Part shown: positions 35,500-47,272 of the stretch, one piece after another
Numbering within the stretch: the stretch's first letter is position 1
Layout: each line of letters starts with the position of its first letter
DNA from: Neonectria sp. B-13
Lineage: Eukaryota; Ascomycota; Sordariomycetes; Hypocreales; Nectriaceae
Direction: 5' to 3'
NCBI GenBank assembly: GCA_002682825.1
Contig: NOKP01000059.1
Location: forward strand, 23,024-87,023
DNA length: 64,000 bases
Notes under the pieces: generated by a model
Database searches by the model: none
What the model was told of the DNA's origin: nothing
What the model saw: only the letters and a program-made list of their open reading frames with translations
Program-made: the position numbers and the translations under genes

Positions 35500-37020
35500 G
35501 GATTTTGTATGCCCCAGGTTATAACTTGGATCCAAAAGAGGCCATCTTGAATCCCGTTGCTACTCGCAAGGTCACAAGGTCAGGCAGCCCTATCAAGGCA
35601 GGGCTTATACGACGACAATGGGCCTGTAGTCATATAACCAGAAGAGCTTGTTCGGAGAAATCCCACTTGACCAGGAGGTATAATAGGACCAATCCAAGTA
35701 GGACCACTGGACTAGGTTCGGAAGGATTCTAATAACTTAGTTCCTATGGATTCCAAGAGGCAGGATATTGGACTACAGAACCAGAGGGCCCTAGCCAAAT
35801 GGAAAGCCTTTGGATGAAACTAGCTAAGGACTTTGCTATAGCGACAAAGCCTAGCATCCAGTCCAAGGAACATCCAACTCTACTGGAAGATAGGAGGCTA
35901 TTAATGCATCTTTGAACGAGATCCAAAGGAAGGTATATTTGATACTGACCCGGCTGAGCTAGGATAATGAAAATTATTGGGAGTGGGACCAATCCAAGCA
36001 GCAATTCCGGCACTAGGACGAGAACAACAAAGATTGGCTTTCCCGACAGCTTTGACTGAGATAACGCATGGCCTATGGCAGCCGCTGCCATCAAACCCCA
36101 GTACAAAAGTCCAATTCTTATACAGTAAACCTGAATTCATGAAATAAGGACACTTGATAGCTTGCCAAACCAGTGCTTACTAGAGACTGTAGAAGACTGT
36201 GACTTGCTTGGACAACCCATCATAGGTGTAAAGACAACTTTATTAATCAGATACTACAATACATTAATGCACCTTAAGCGTGTCAGGGAATTCCCAAGTG
36301 AATCATCTCGGACAGGGTCCCAAATTCCTCAAGGACATATGGCAGGAGATGTGGAATGCATTCGTAACCAGCCTGTTGATGTCCACCGCGTGGCATCCGC
36401 ACACCGATGGAGCCTCCGAACGTCGCAATCAGACCATGGAAGTCGCACTGAAATGTTTTGTTAGTGACTTCCCAGACAAACCGTGGGTGTATGCGATAGT
36501 TCGATTGCAGTTCGCGCTCAACAATTCGTACGCATCCGCGATCAAGCAGGCGCCAAGCGAACTCGTCATGGGCCAACGGATGGAAGATGGATTACGTTAC
36601 CTGGGAGAAGGAAGCCTGGTGCTCTAACGAGATGTTCTCTATGAATAAGCTTGACTTGCGATTGCGCAAGCGTAGGCCGCCATGAAACAGCGGTATGACT
36701 CTCGACACCGACCAGTCGAGTGCAAGCCCGATGACTGGGTATGGCTGCAGCTGAGAAAAGGATACTCGGTAGCAGACGACCGGGTCCCGAAACTGAAAGA
36801 ACGGCGCACTGGACCATACAAAATTATGGAACAAGTCGGCCACCTAGCGTATCGCCTGGGGATGGCTGACAATCTCAACATCCATCCGGTGGTCTCGGTG
36901 GCCCATCTGAAGCTAGCCAGCGAACCAAAGAAAAGACCCGGACCGGTGGAAGTCGAGGAAACCAGGCCCGGACAATTGCGAGACGAGTACCAGCATTACG
37001 AGGTCGGATCGCCCAGCTTT
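35500..37020 (+). mobile_element. Ty3/gypsy retrotransposon fragment (integrase region)
   Basis: 36280-36627 encodes the C-terminal half of a Ty3/gypsy integrase core (GPKFLKDIWQEMWNAF, then TAWHPHTDGASERRNQTME, then ALNNSYASAIKQAPSEL). 36682-37010 encodes the region after it (KLKERRTGPYKIMEQVGHLA, then IHPVVSVAHLKLA), typical of the domain between integrase and the element end. A frameshift lies near 36310. Upstream, 35740-35900 has a stop-broken frame that may be gag (LWMKLAKDFAIATKPSIQ). Reverse transcriptase is missing. The 3' side is cut at about 37020 by copia sequence in the other direction. Confidence 0.75.
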
Positions 37021-38610
37021 TCGAAGAAGCTGCGGATCCAGGTGGCCTCAGAGATCGCAGCCGATATCGCGTAGTATTCGGCTTCGGTGGTGGACTTGAC
37101 CACAGTCATCTGACACTTGCTGGCCCAAGAAATAGGGCCGCCTATCATCATAAAGATGTACGCAGCTGTGGACCTTGCCGTATCTGGGTCGCCCGCGTAG
37201 TCAGAGTCTGGATAGCCGTGAGTACCGTATTTGATGCCATATCACTCCTCGTGGAGGCGCCGGTATGTGATACCCGGCTCGTAGTGGGCTTGAGGTATCG
37301 TAAATTTCGCTTGGTGGCTGTGAAGTATTCCTCTGTTGGGTTACTCATGAACCTAGCCTAGAACCCGTTCGTAAAGGAGAGGTCGGGCCTCGTATGTATC
37401 GCTAGGTGCGTTTGTATGCGCCCGGGGGCCGCGATCGCTTGACATTGTGGTCGGCAGGAAGGGAAACTGGCTCGTGGAAGACCAGGTGGATTGACACGTA
37501 GACCTTCTTGCCCTTGAGGTGCCAAACTCGATAGAGGTGTTGGCCTTGATACCCCACGAGGATGCCTTCCCAGCCGCGTGCCTTCATTTTGGCGCTCTTG
37601 ACACGCTTCTCAAGCTTGATGTTGACGAAGACCTTGCACTCGAGTGTGCGAGGATGCTCAGTAGAGGGCTTGTTGCCCTCTGAGTCTTTGATACCGTTGT
37701 GGAAGACCTCCCAAGGGGTCTTCTAGTCGAGCGTTTTCGTAGCAGTCACGTTTGTTATCTCAACGCACGCGTGACGTATCCCCCCCTAGAGCGGAAGAGG
37801 GATTTCCTGATCGATCATGACGGCTCTGGCCTTCTCAAGAAGTGTGCGATGAGATCGCTCGATAACGCCAGCTTGCTCGTGCCCGTAGAGAGGGGTGGTC
37901 GTGATCCGTGTCACAGATGCCCGCATCGCGGCGCGGACTTTTGCGTTGAAAAGCTCGCCTCCCCCATCGATCCTTATCTCCTTGGGGGCATGCTTGACTC
38001 TGCTTAGCTCGTCAACATCCTTACGGATGTGGTAGGCAGCTTCATTCTTGAGTCTCATGAGATGGCACCATTTCCATCGGGACTTATCCTCTGTAAAGAG
38101 GAGGAACATACCCTTGCCGTCCCAAGTGGGAGGCTTAATGAAGCAGATGTCGGCGTGGATACGGTCCAAGATGTGAGCAGCGCGTTGACGAGGGTCTTTT
38201 GGCGAGAACCTCACGCTCTTTGCGAGCTCACAGACGTCGCAAGCGCACTTGTATTCGACAGTGGACGTGATCGCCCCGGTCGTGGCTTTGAGGGTGCGAT
38301 TGACACCGTCGTAGCTGCTGTGAGCAAGGCAGTGATGCCAGAGCTTGACATCGCGTGCTTCCTGATGCGTTATCATGGCCTTCTGGATTCCTCGGTGGCC
38401 GATGACGCCGCCGACGAACGTTTGTTCTTGCTGAGGTAGCCGCCTGAGAGGTACAGCTTCTTGCCGGAAAAGACGTTCAATAGGAAGGATTGTACTAATA
38501 CTGTGTGCATGAGAAACACAGTGACGGATTCATTGCCGTAAAGCGTAATCAGGGAAGAATACGACGGTGGAAGAGTCTGGGTGAAGGCGGCAACTACCAT
38601 GGCTTTCACA
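37021..38610 (-). mobile_element. Ty1/copia retrotransposon fragment with reverse transcriptase deleted
   Basis: On the minus strand, in order: a short end of gag/protease-like sequence (38609-38373, GKKLYLSGGYLSKNKR), the gag-pre-integrase and integrase core (38376-37786: WHHCLAHSSYDGVNRTLK, C-x2-C in CACDVCE, then RIDGGGELFNAKV and GVIERSHRTLLEKAR), the integrase C-terminal part (37587-37402: GWEGILVGYQGQHLYRVW), and then directly the RNase H end (37348 to 37021: NPTEEYFTATKRNLRYLK, then [17 protein letters not shown]). The reverse transcriptase with its YVDD-type motif is absent between 37402 and 37348, so the element is dead. It is truncated on the gypsy side near 37021. Confidence 0.85.
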
Positions 38611-40997
38611 TGACCGCAGGGAACCTAGTCCTATCTTGAGATGACGAACAAAGCAACGGGGACGCGCCCCTTGTTATTGTCGTCAACCAACACTGCGGGT
38701 AATTGCAAGCTCAGCGAGAATAAGTCTGATGAGCAGGGCGGAGTAGACAATGCAATACCTAATTAGACCTTGACTCTCAGCTTCTAGATTGTCTCCATTA
38801 ATCAGTTGGATCTGTGTGTATAACTTTGCTCTGCGATGCATGATGTCGTTAGTTGTCGCAAATTACGCATCATACTCTTTTCCCATGACTTACCCGAGTT
38901 TCTGAGCTGTACCCTTTCCCATCTACCCGGGATTCCCATCTGCCTTGATGGGTTGGACTATTCTCTCTTGCGCAGGGGATCCATACGGAGTTTGTGTCAA
39001 GAAGACAAAGTGCACGCCTCATCCGAGTACCTCACAAAAGGGAAATGTCAGAAAATGTATCGCGTCTGCAGCGTGCATGCGTCTTCTTTTCCCTACGCAG
39101 CATCCGGGTGACATTTCAGCCCCCTTTCCTTCCGTTAGCTAAGCTCCATGAGGGGCGGAGGAGGCGCCAACAGGATAAATAAAAACTGATCTGGTTAGTG
39201 TGTTCTCTGTTCCCTGGACACCAATAAAGTCAAACTATCAAGGCCAAAGTTTCGAATGCGAAAGGAGAAAAGGGATGACTTGTTTAACTACATACGAGAC
39301 CCTATTAGTAGGGTTTAGAGGGGACACATAGGCGGCATAGGATAAATATAGCCCGATTACGGTGCTAAGTTGGGTCTAGATGATCCTCATGGGAGATGGC
39401 GCTCTCCGCCATGCTATATCTCGACTTCAGACATTGGCGCCTGTACCCCGCCCCTCAACGCAAATCATGAGGCAGACTAGCGCATCGGCAAGAGGTCAGA
39501 AGAATCGTCTTTTCCGAGGCATAACTGCAGAAAAGGACGCATTGGTGTTCCCTCTGACCACGAAAGAATCTTACCAGTCCCTCGTTTTGATGAGCATACG
39601 AGGGTAGCCAAAGTGGGTGGCTTGGGCCTGAATGATGTTGCACATGTATCTCGGCGTTCGTCCTATCTGCTCTTGGGATAAGCAGTTAAGGGCTTCAGAT
39701 TGGTTGTATCTATATCAACACTAACAATATAAAGAACCTATTCCTCTTGTCCTTTGCCCGTGGTGCCTTAACAGCCGGTAAGTAGTAGTAGCTATGGGGT
39801 GCTTGTACCTTGCAATCAGAATAATAAGACATCCAATGCAACAACACCTACCAGGCAGTCCCAAAGGTAGCTAAAACATCAATTAGGCTTACGAGTAAGC
39901 AGCAACTGGGACAGGAGATAAGAATGAACACTCTATAGTAGGATATAGTACAAATTTGGTTGATGGCTAGGACCCATGTCCCGTTGAATCGTTGTATCTG
40001 CGTACATCAGCGAACGGGAGATTTTACGACGCAGATTGGGTATAAATCAGGGCTTGTATATGAACCGGTAAAAGAGGTCAACATAGGACTGTTTACTGAG
40101 AACCCAGAAGGATTTAGAAAGACCGAGAGATCTCGTTGTAATTCACCTAGCAGGTTCGCAGGCCAATATCCGGATATGCCACCCACGGAAGCCAATTCAG
40201 TTGCATAAGCGTCTGTGATCTCGGGTGGGGGGGGGGGCATACTGTCCGAAGTGCCCCGAAGCCAAATGGAATCATTGCCCGTGCTCTTTTCCAATCGAAT
40301 GCAGGATGTTCGGTGCGTCCATTATGAATAGTGATAGGTCATGAACGTAATAGTACCACCCTGCTGGTATCCCAAAGCTGCAATACTATTCAAGCTGTGG
40401 CCTCCAAGCTTGCGCGCTGTCGGTTTACCACCACCTGATATCAGCTCATGACGGAGAGGCTGCTGGGCGCTCAATGGCGCCTCCCCCCAACACAATCTCT
40501 TACCCACCTTTGCGTGATTCGTATCCGCACCAATTGATTTCGTTGCTCAGATCGTTGGCCCAGACTGGTGTGATTGAGGCGTTTGCATCCCGTTGGCACT
40601 GGCGCGGCGAAGCCCGCTACACCGAAACTTGCTGGCTTGTTAGGTTCAAAACTCTCTCCCTCTACACCCCAGCCACACCCTGAGCAGAGAAACCTTGTGT
40701 TGGGTCCAGAAAACGGCGACCTATACTACCCGAACGGGTGTCCTGGTGGTTTCGGTAGCCAGCCTTCGCCTAGACGCCCGGATCAACAATGGTGTCAACA
40801 AATGCGGAGCGCTGTGGACTGGGCTGGCGTATTGACAAACCGGGTAAGTTACCGTAGTCAAATGGAACAGATCTTGCAGGTCTTGGCCAGCGCTAGTGAA
40901 AGCGCGCGTTGCATAGACTTGTCTGCGCTAATGTGCGACCCACTTAGGCAAAGTATTGCTCACACCCCGTGCATTGGGAGATAGATGTCGGCATGTG
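38611..40997. other. No supported gene
   Basis: Short ORFs only. 40227-40236 is a G run. The 136-codon plus ORF at 40574-40984 (VSYRSQMEQILQVLASASES near its end) is unassigned and overlaps open frames on the other strand. Confidence 0.3.
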
Positions 40998-41243
40998 TCA
41001 AGGGCTAGGGTCCTGTACGGAACAGCTACATCGCGATACCTCGGGTAGACCCCATGTCCCTCGGCCTTTTTGACCCCCTCAAGAGCCCCTTATACATATC
41101 CAAAGGGGTTAGCTCAAGGTGCATTTGCCGGATCCTAGCATATCTCCCACAGGACCCGTTCTTCATAAAAGACCGAGTCTCAGGCCCCAGTTGTACTCAA
41201 TCAAGTCACCTAATGTATCCCTACTCAAGCGCCCCGTAACCTC
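40998..41243 (+). repeat. Dispersed repeat family F2, copy 2
   Basis: Plus-strand counterpart of 4957-5203, with the most complete match. It begins AAGGGCTAGGGTCCTGTACG and ends GTATCCCTACTCAAGCGCCC. Confidence 0.75.
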
Positions 41244-41818
41244 CAACAGGATGCACTGAGTCTACTTCCAGGCCATGTACCCTTTATAAATAGCAATCCC
41301 CGGTGTTCCCACACACCCACAAAAGCCAGTCTCACCTGTCATTTCTTGGCACATCCTCTATCGGTATAATGCAGGTGGCGAAGATGGTCAGACCTCAGCT
41401 GGTGATCCCTGACACTTGTTCAACTTTCGCCCGCGTGGTAACGGCAAGAGTCCCCGGCAGCCTAGTGACAATACGGCTCGGGCTGATCCAGCCCTTGATG
41501 TCTCTCTCCGATGGAATTGCGGCAAGTTCAATGTTGATAACCCCCCTCCCCCAGCCGTGGGTCTCTGGCTCATTCTCATCTGCAGGTCCCGTCAGACCCT
41601 GTAAAACTGGTCTGGGCATGACGGGCATAAGCCCTGTCTCATACTCCTAAACAGGTGTCAACCGTGTAGTATTAAAGGGCCCCGACGTCGCAAGCAAGGG
41701 CCCGATGATGACAAGCACCGCGCGCAAATATGTATTCCGTTTTTGCTTACTATGCTACGATTCGCGACCAACATCTTGAGGGATTCGGATATTTCACAAT
41801 AGGCGATGACAATGCCCC
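41244..41818. other. Unassigned ORF-bearing stretch
   Basis: A 115-codon plus ORF (41303-41650) overlaps other open frames on both strands; no domain recognised. A second short frame starting at 41730 (MYSVFAYYATIRDQHLEGFG) runs into the 199 bp duplicated block and ends before a possible intron; it may be an upstream exon of the gene at 42216, but the phases I tried do not join. Confidence 0.3.
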
Positions 41819-42217
41819 CATAGTTTCGATAGTCCGACCTGATGGCGACTACTGGACACATTGGCTCGTGGAGAGGATCACGGGGACACTTATCGAGAGA
41901 CGACTGACAACCTACGATAGTAGCTTTTATATGTATGTTCTCTTTATTTTCTTTATTTTACTAAGAGTGAACTGACGTAGGACATAGTGCCCTTCGTTGT
42001 GTCCATCTTCCCTTTATNCATAGTTTCGATAGTCCGACCTGATGGCGACTACTGGACACATTGGCTCGTGGAGAGGATCACGGGGACACTTATCGAGAGA
42101 CGACTGACAACCTACGATAGTAGCTTTTATATGTATGTTCTCTTTATTTTCTTTATTTTACTAAGAGTGAACTGACGTAGGACATAGTGCCCTTCGTTGT
42201 GTCCATCTTCCCTTTAT
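41819..42217. other. Exact 199 bp duplication around one N: assembly join
   Basis: 41819-42017 and 42019-42217 are identical over 199 bases and are separated by a single N at 42018. A perfect repeat placed exactly on both sides of an N in otherwise diverged DNA indicates two contig ends that overlap but were not merged. The true sequence probably has one copy. Confidence 0.92.
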
Positions 42218-43498
42218 GGACTTGATTGGGGGCTTCTCAGACAGCTGCCAGGTAATAGCACATAATGGCTGGAAGGTGAAGTCAGGCTCCAGACACAAGT
42301 GCCTCAATACTATCGAGGTCCCCGAATGTCGGTGTACCATCAGTATCTTCCAAAAAGACGCTCACAACTTCTCCGCCACCAATCACCTTGGCACTCAGAC
42401 TCCGGCACTAAATGAGAAGGCCAAGGAGCTCGGGCAAGTATGCTCAAGAGAAGTCTGCCGCCTGTGTACGAGGGCCCTCCCTGCCTCTAATGGCTGCCCA
42501 AACATTGAAAGCTTTGGGCTGCTTCATCCAGGGGCCGGTATCGAGACAACAGCTCTTCAGCCGAAAGACGACAATCCCATGGATCATGGGATGCAACAAA
42601 CCTGGGGTTCTCTCTTCCACGACATGTCCCTATACTTGACGGCAGCGTCCATGACAAATGCTGGCTATTCGATGCCTGGTTTCGAGCAGAAAGATTTTAA
42701 CTACTTGACAGAGCCCTGGATACCTTGCGCCTTTCCGGCTCATGCCAACCTCGCTATCGAAGCCTGCTTGAACAACTGGTCACACGTTACCGACAGCCTT
42801 GACATGCCAGGTCCGACGGTCGATAGCGAGACACTAAACCAACCCGAGAGTCCTGAGAAGCAACAAGATTCCCTCACGCAAGACCGGAAACACCCCTCCC
42901 ATAACCTTGCAATGCCCGACCCAGCATCTGTCGTTATCATGCCTACGACTGTCGCAACCTCGTCAACGGTTACTGGCGGCGACTGGATAGCCGCTTTCGA
43001 GCCAAGCACGTTGTACGATCGGGCAGCCCACTCCTTTCTGACTGATGCACCGGCGTTCTTGAGCACCCATACCGCCATGGCCAACGAGCCAACATACACA
43101 GCCTGCCAGCCACTTTATCAGCCAAGTACTGGACCCGAGGCGACTGTAGGCCGCCTCGACAACTTTAAAGCTATTGACCCAGATTATGCTAAGCGGAAGG
43201 TCAAGGTTAGAGAGAAAATCGTTCCCACTGCTGATATGCAGGTTGACATCTAACGCCTGATTTTAATGCAAGGGATCAAATCCGGCCTGGTCGCGCACAA
43301 CAAGGACAAAGGCTTGTCCACGCTGCAAGATACGGAAAGTTAAGGTCAGTGAAACAGTCCCGTGCTGTTGCGTTGCGCATAAAAAGTTCTAACACTTGCT
43401 TCTAGTGTGACGGGACGGCTCGCGGATGTACACGCGACAATAAATCTAGTAATAACTACTGGTGGATTGGGCATACGGGCTGTTCAGCAACGAAGTGA
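42216..43498 (+). CDS. Unassigned protein with a C-terminal partial Zn(II)2Cys6-like motif
   Basis: The model is ATG 42216, exons 42216-43199, 43273-43344 and 43406-43498, giving about 382 residues. Both introns (GTCAAG...GCAAG and GTCAGT...CTCTAG-type acceptor TTCTAG, 73 and 61 bp) have CTAAC branch sites and keep phase 0, which supports the model. Residues 1-320 are polar and Thr/Pro-rich with no known domain. Residues about 337-360 read ACPRCKIRKVKCDGTARGCT followed by RD: the first four Cys have the spacing of a binuclear zinc cluster (C-x2-C-x6-C-x6-C), but the sixth-position pair is incomplete, with Asp where Cys is expected. A C-terminal cluster is unusual, since it is normally N-terminal. 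No stop or frameshift is seen, so this is one of the few apparently intact genes. The N-terminus adjoins the assembly join and may be longer. Confidence 0.5.
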
Positions 43499-43782
43499 CT
43501 GGAGATAGCCCCGCACTGTTTTGGAAGAGCGTACTCTAGTTGAGTCTCGCCTCTAAGATTAGGAAGCAAACCATGCTAACAACATTCCTTCCCAATGTGA
43601 CCTGAACCACATGCGCCGTCTGCCCTCTGTGTATACTAAAGTCACAGCAGCAGCACCTAAGCAAAGACAGCTCTAGATCGAAGTATCCACAAGCCCAAGC
43701 TCAGGATAGTCACTGTAGATTCGAAGGTAGGGGTGGTGTTGCAAGAGTAATCTCTGAAGTCATATTGCTTGGTAGAAACGTC

Positions 43783-43986
43783 CTAATTTATAGGCGTCTT
43801 CACGCTTCGCACGTGTTTCGCTCTCTGTAAGCCGTTCCTTCGCTGGTGCCCTTTAGGCACGTAACAGTCAATGTCTTCAAGCAACAAGACATAACGGGGC
43901 GGCAGCATCCCATGCACAAGGTCGAGATGCCCCTCGAACATGATCATATCAGGAAGCTTAATGATGGCGGGGGGAAGGCAGACCAA
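43783..43986 (-). pseudogene. BCS1-like AAA ATPase scrap (Walker B)
   Basis: The minus frame contains LVHGMLPPRYVLLLEDIDCY, which resembles the Walker B segment of BCS1-type mitochondrial AAA proteins (usually LP-x-R-x-x-VLLEDID). The P-loop expected about 60 residues earlier is not found upstream on the minus strand, so at most a fragment remains. Chance similarity cannot be excluded. Confidence 0.35.
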
Positions 43987-45769
43987 GCTTGATTTCCTAG
44001 TCCTCGGCGGCCCTGAGAGTAGATATCTTCGCTACTACCACCCTCCTTCGTTCTACATCTTCCGCGACGCAGTGTCTCTTGTGCCCATCGCCCTGGGGGC
44101 ACTCGTCGACACCACCGTCCTACACATGGTAGTGCTCTATCTATTGGTAGCCGCCGATGCTAGGAGGAAACAAGGTCCAGGTCCGGGTCATTGAATGCCA
44201 AGCCCAGATTCATATTGCAGTGGTTCTTCTGCTGTAACGGAGAGGTCAGCATCCGTCCTCTGCTTACTACAAAATTCTTAGTGAGCGCCTACTAATCATT
44301 TCGGAATGCTTGTAGCTTCTCCTCTTGGGATTCGGTTTTAACGTAGGTGTTTATTTCTCTCCGATCGTCCCCATTCTTCTTGTTTAGCCATACGTAGGAC
44401 ACCTTGTTCAGCTTTGGCCAGCCACTTAAAGTAGAGTGGGATCTTTTTTTTTTGTGCTTGCCGAGCAAAGTGTTTGAAATTGGGCCAACTGCGACAGCAT
44501 GGGGGTCGCCAGTTATATCCTTCTTAATGTATTGGGGGACAAAGGAGACGCACTCAAATGGAATGTCCGCTGTTGGCTCTCTGGGTTCCCTCCATCGTTG
44601 TCTCAATATTACAACTCAAGCTCCTCCGTCATGCAGGATGGCAGACGCCTATGCCAAGAATTGACGCTGTCAGAGTCTGCATTCTTGCGATTAGCGGCTT
44701 GCATTCGGGGAATCGTTACCACAGCCGGCAACTAAGTAGCTGTTCATTGGCGCCAATCCCGGCCCCGTGGCGCCGTGTCATGATCACAAAGGCATGACCA
44801 GCTTTAGTAGCTACAAGGTTTGGGTTTACCCAGGAACTCGACAGCCGTGATCCCGTTAGATTGCCATTTGTCTAGCCCTTATCAAGCTTACTATGTAGAC
44901 AACCCTACACTCGCCTCACCTCACCTCACCTCATCACACTAGTTCGTCATCCCCCATCCATCCTTGCCGTGCCCTTGTTGGTTTTGGTACCCCGCCCAAA
45001 TGTCATTGGAAGTGCTCGTGTCGTTCAGCGAGGTACCTGCGTTAGTGGATACACAATCCCATGTGTTAGTTACAACACCTTGGTTGTGCTTGATTGCTGC
45101 CTTGTTCTTTGGAGCCGATGCCCCGTATACATATGCCCCTCCGTCTTCTCCACATTTATCTCGATAAGTCACTGCCGGGTACATTATCGCCAAGGTCCTC
45201 GAGCTTTGTTGTGACAATCGGTTATTAACTCTAGTACCCAGTCTCGCTCGCTCGCTTTACATCCGTCGTTTCTCTCTTGTCTGCGTTGTTGCCAGCTTCA
45301 TCTGGCTCTCCGTCTCCACCGGGGTTCCCTTTTCAGCGGTGCCTCACACACGGTTCCCAGCCCACAAACCAACATCACTACTCTCCGACGGCCACTTCAT
45401 CTGGTTATCTTCAAACATAAAAGCCCAAGGCTGCTAGCTCAAGCCTCCGCTTTCTTGTTTCTTACATCGAAACAACTCAAACGCATTAGATTGTGGCGGT
45501 GTGGTATTCTTGAGATCACTCATCTCATTCACCTTTGTCGTTACTATTGATCTCACCGGTAAGTACGAACTTATGAGGTTTCCATGCTTATCACACCCTA
45601 CATAATTTATAAGTATTATATTGTACATGCAAGGCTAATATGGCCGTGCCCAAGAACGCATTCTTATCCGATCGGGTCAAATTTTGCGAGCAGGTTGAAT
45701 ACGGCCGCTTCTCGACAGCAACTACACTTTCCTGTGCTGCCAACAACAACTGCCACCATTTCCGAAAAA
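43987..45769. other. Mostly unassigned; minus ORF at 44606-44292
   Basis: The 104-codon minus ORF (44606-44292) contains YIKKDITGDPHAVAVGPISN and KVSYVWLNKKNGDDRREINT. It looks like a folded-protein sequence but I do not recognise it; a T run at 44447-44454 makes its Lys run. 44910-44935 has CTCAC pentamer repeats. 45.2-45.75 kb is pyrimidine-rich with TCGC repeats at 45244-45255, plausible as promoter and leader for the next ORF. Confidence 0.3.
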
Positions 45770-45952
45770 ATGGCCAATACTTTTGCACATTCGTTTCGAA
45801 TGATCAAGACAGATAGCACATTGATCCGATGGGTTTGCCAGCACTGCCATTCAGAGCCTCACTGGATGATCTTTGAGTGCACATATTGCAGGCTTCATTT
45901 GTGCCCACATTGCATGCGGAAGCCCCTCCTCGATGCCGTGAAATGTGTCTAA
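45770..45952 (+). CDS. 60-residue Cys-rich putative zinc-binding protein
   Basis: ATG 45770-45772 to TAA 45950-45952. The second half has WVCQHCHSEPHWMIFECTYC, then RLHLCPHC: three C-x2-C pairs plus several His, spaced like a small zinc ribbon or RING-like knuckle. No signal peptide. The leader has a CT-rich tract and a GTAAGT at about 45560 that could be a leader intron. It has no stop or frame damage, unlike most genes around it. Not a family I can name. Confidence 0.5.
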   Translation: MANTFAHSFRMIKTDSTLIRWVCQHCHSEPHWMIFECTYCRLHLCPHCMRKPLLDAVKCV

Positions 45953-46859
45953 TTGGGGGGGGGGGTTAGTTTAACGTGTCGGATCCATCCCTAGAATTGA
46001 CAAGAGACGATTCTTAGGGATATCCATCTTGAGAAGCTGGATTGAGGTAGAGGCGACGAGTCGCCAGTAGCAGGGAGAAATAGAGGACGGAAGTTGGTCG
46101 GAGATGCATTGAAAGAAGATGGCTCCTCAAAGCAGATGACCCGGGTTGACAGATAAATCGTTGACGTTCCCCAATGTTGAGTTTAATGGGGTTTAAACCT
46201 GCTTATTTTAGGAGAACCCTACTTTAGGCCCTTGTAGGTCTATGGCTTAGTTAAGAAAGGCTAGGAGGGCCACCATCTAGTCTAGTAGGATTGTGGGAAG
46301 GGTTGAAAAGAATAGTAAATCCTAGAGTTGAAGCATCGGGAACTAGGTAGTCTACTTCAGTACTATACGTAGCACTGTCAGATTCACACAATAGTAGAGT
46401 GGAGAAGTCAGACGAATAGTCCGCGAGATCCGGCTAACTGGGACCTCTTACGATCACGGATCACTTGGAGAGGCGACGAGTGTGAGGTGTCTCGCCATGA
46501 CATTGACGAGGATGGAGTACGAAGTGCGAATCAGCTCTGCAGGAGAAGGAGGACTCGCCGTCGGCAACTTGGGGGCATGGGCCCTTGGGCAGACACTGAA
46601 CTAGACATTGGTCGATGGATATGGGTCCCTGGAACCTCGCGGTAGTTCTCGTACCAGCAGGCTCTTCTTGAAGCAGGAGAAGCATGGAGCTAACACGTTC
46701 TTCGTCCTCGTCCTCTCAAATTAGCTTGGGGTGTTTTCCCCGTGTACGAGACCCGTCGTAGGCCGATGCGCTCGCGAAGTGCAACAGGGGCGGTTGTTGC
46801 TGGGTTCTGAGACCTACAGCAGCAAGCAGATCAGACTATTGCCGAGTTTTAGTGCCAAG
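45953..46859. other. No supported gene
   Basis: Begins with a G run (45955-45965). The region 46.0-46.4 kb is without open frames of note. The 74-codon minus ORF (46685-46461) has several Cys but no recognised family. Confidence 0.3.
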
Positions 46860-47170
46860 TGATGGATCACCGATGAGAGCCAATATTAAGTGGGCCTTCA
46901 TCTTGGATTTGTGAAGTGTGCCAACAGAGGATATGTGACCCGATTTGGAAGCATGTCAACAGGGGTACATGGTCTGTGCCATGCCCCGACGCCCGTCAAG
47001 CCCTGATGACAACATCCCAGAGCGTGATAGTGAGTGCGGATATCCAATTGCGTCTCTCATTATTGGTTTCTGTCCCCTTCAGCGGAAAACAACCATCTCC
47101 AAAAACCATACGAGGGCTCCTAATAACGAACCGCAACAACAAGGCTAGATTAGAACACGAATCAATATTT
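46860..47170 (+). repeat. Dispersed repeat family F1, copy 2
   Basis: Uninterrupted version of the unit found split at 4405-4505 and 5313-5600. It runs from GATGAGAGCCAATATTAAGT to GCAACAACAAGGCTAGATTA. Confidence 0.65.
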
Positions 47171-47272
47171 GATGGAGGAAAACCGTGCAACAATACGATT
47201 CGCGATAGGTACAGGCCGACTCGACAATACATGACCCATGAAGACGGCCCCAACACTTTACCCCATCCTTCC

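Noticed and set aside
41819..42217. Recent tandem gene duplication
   Set aside because: The two copies are identical and separated by exactly one N, so an assembly join is the simpler explanation.
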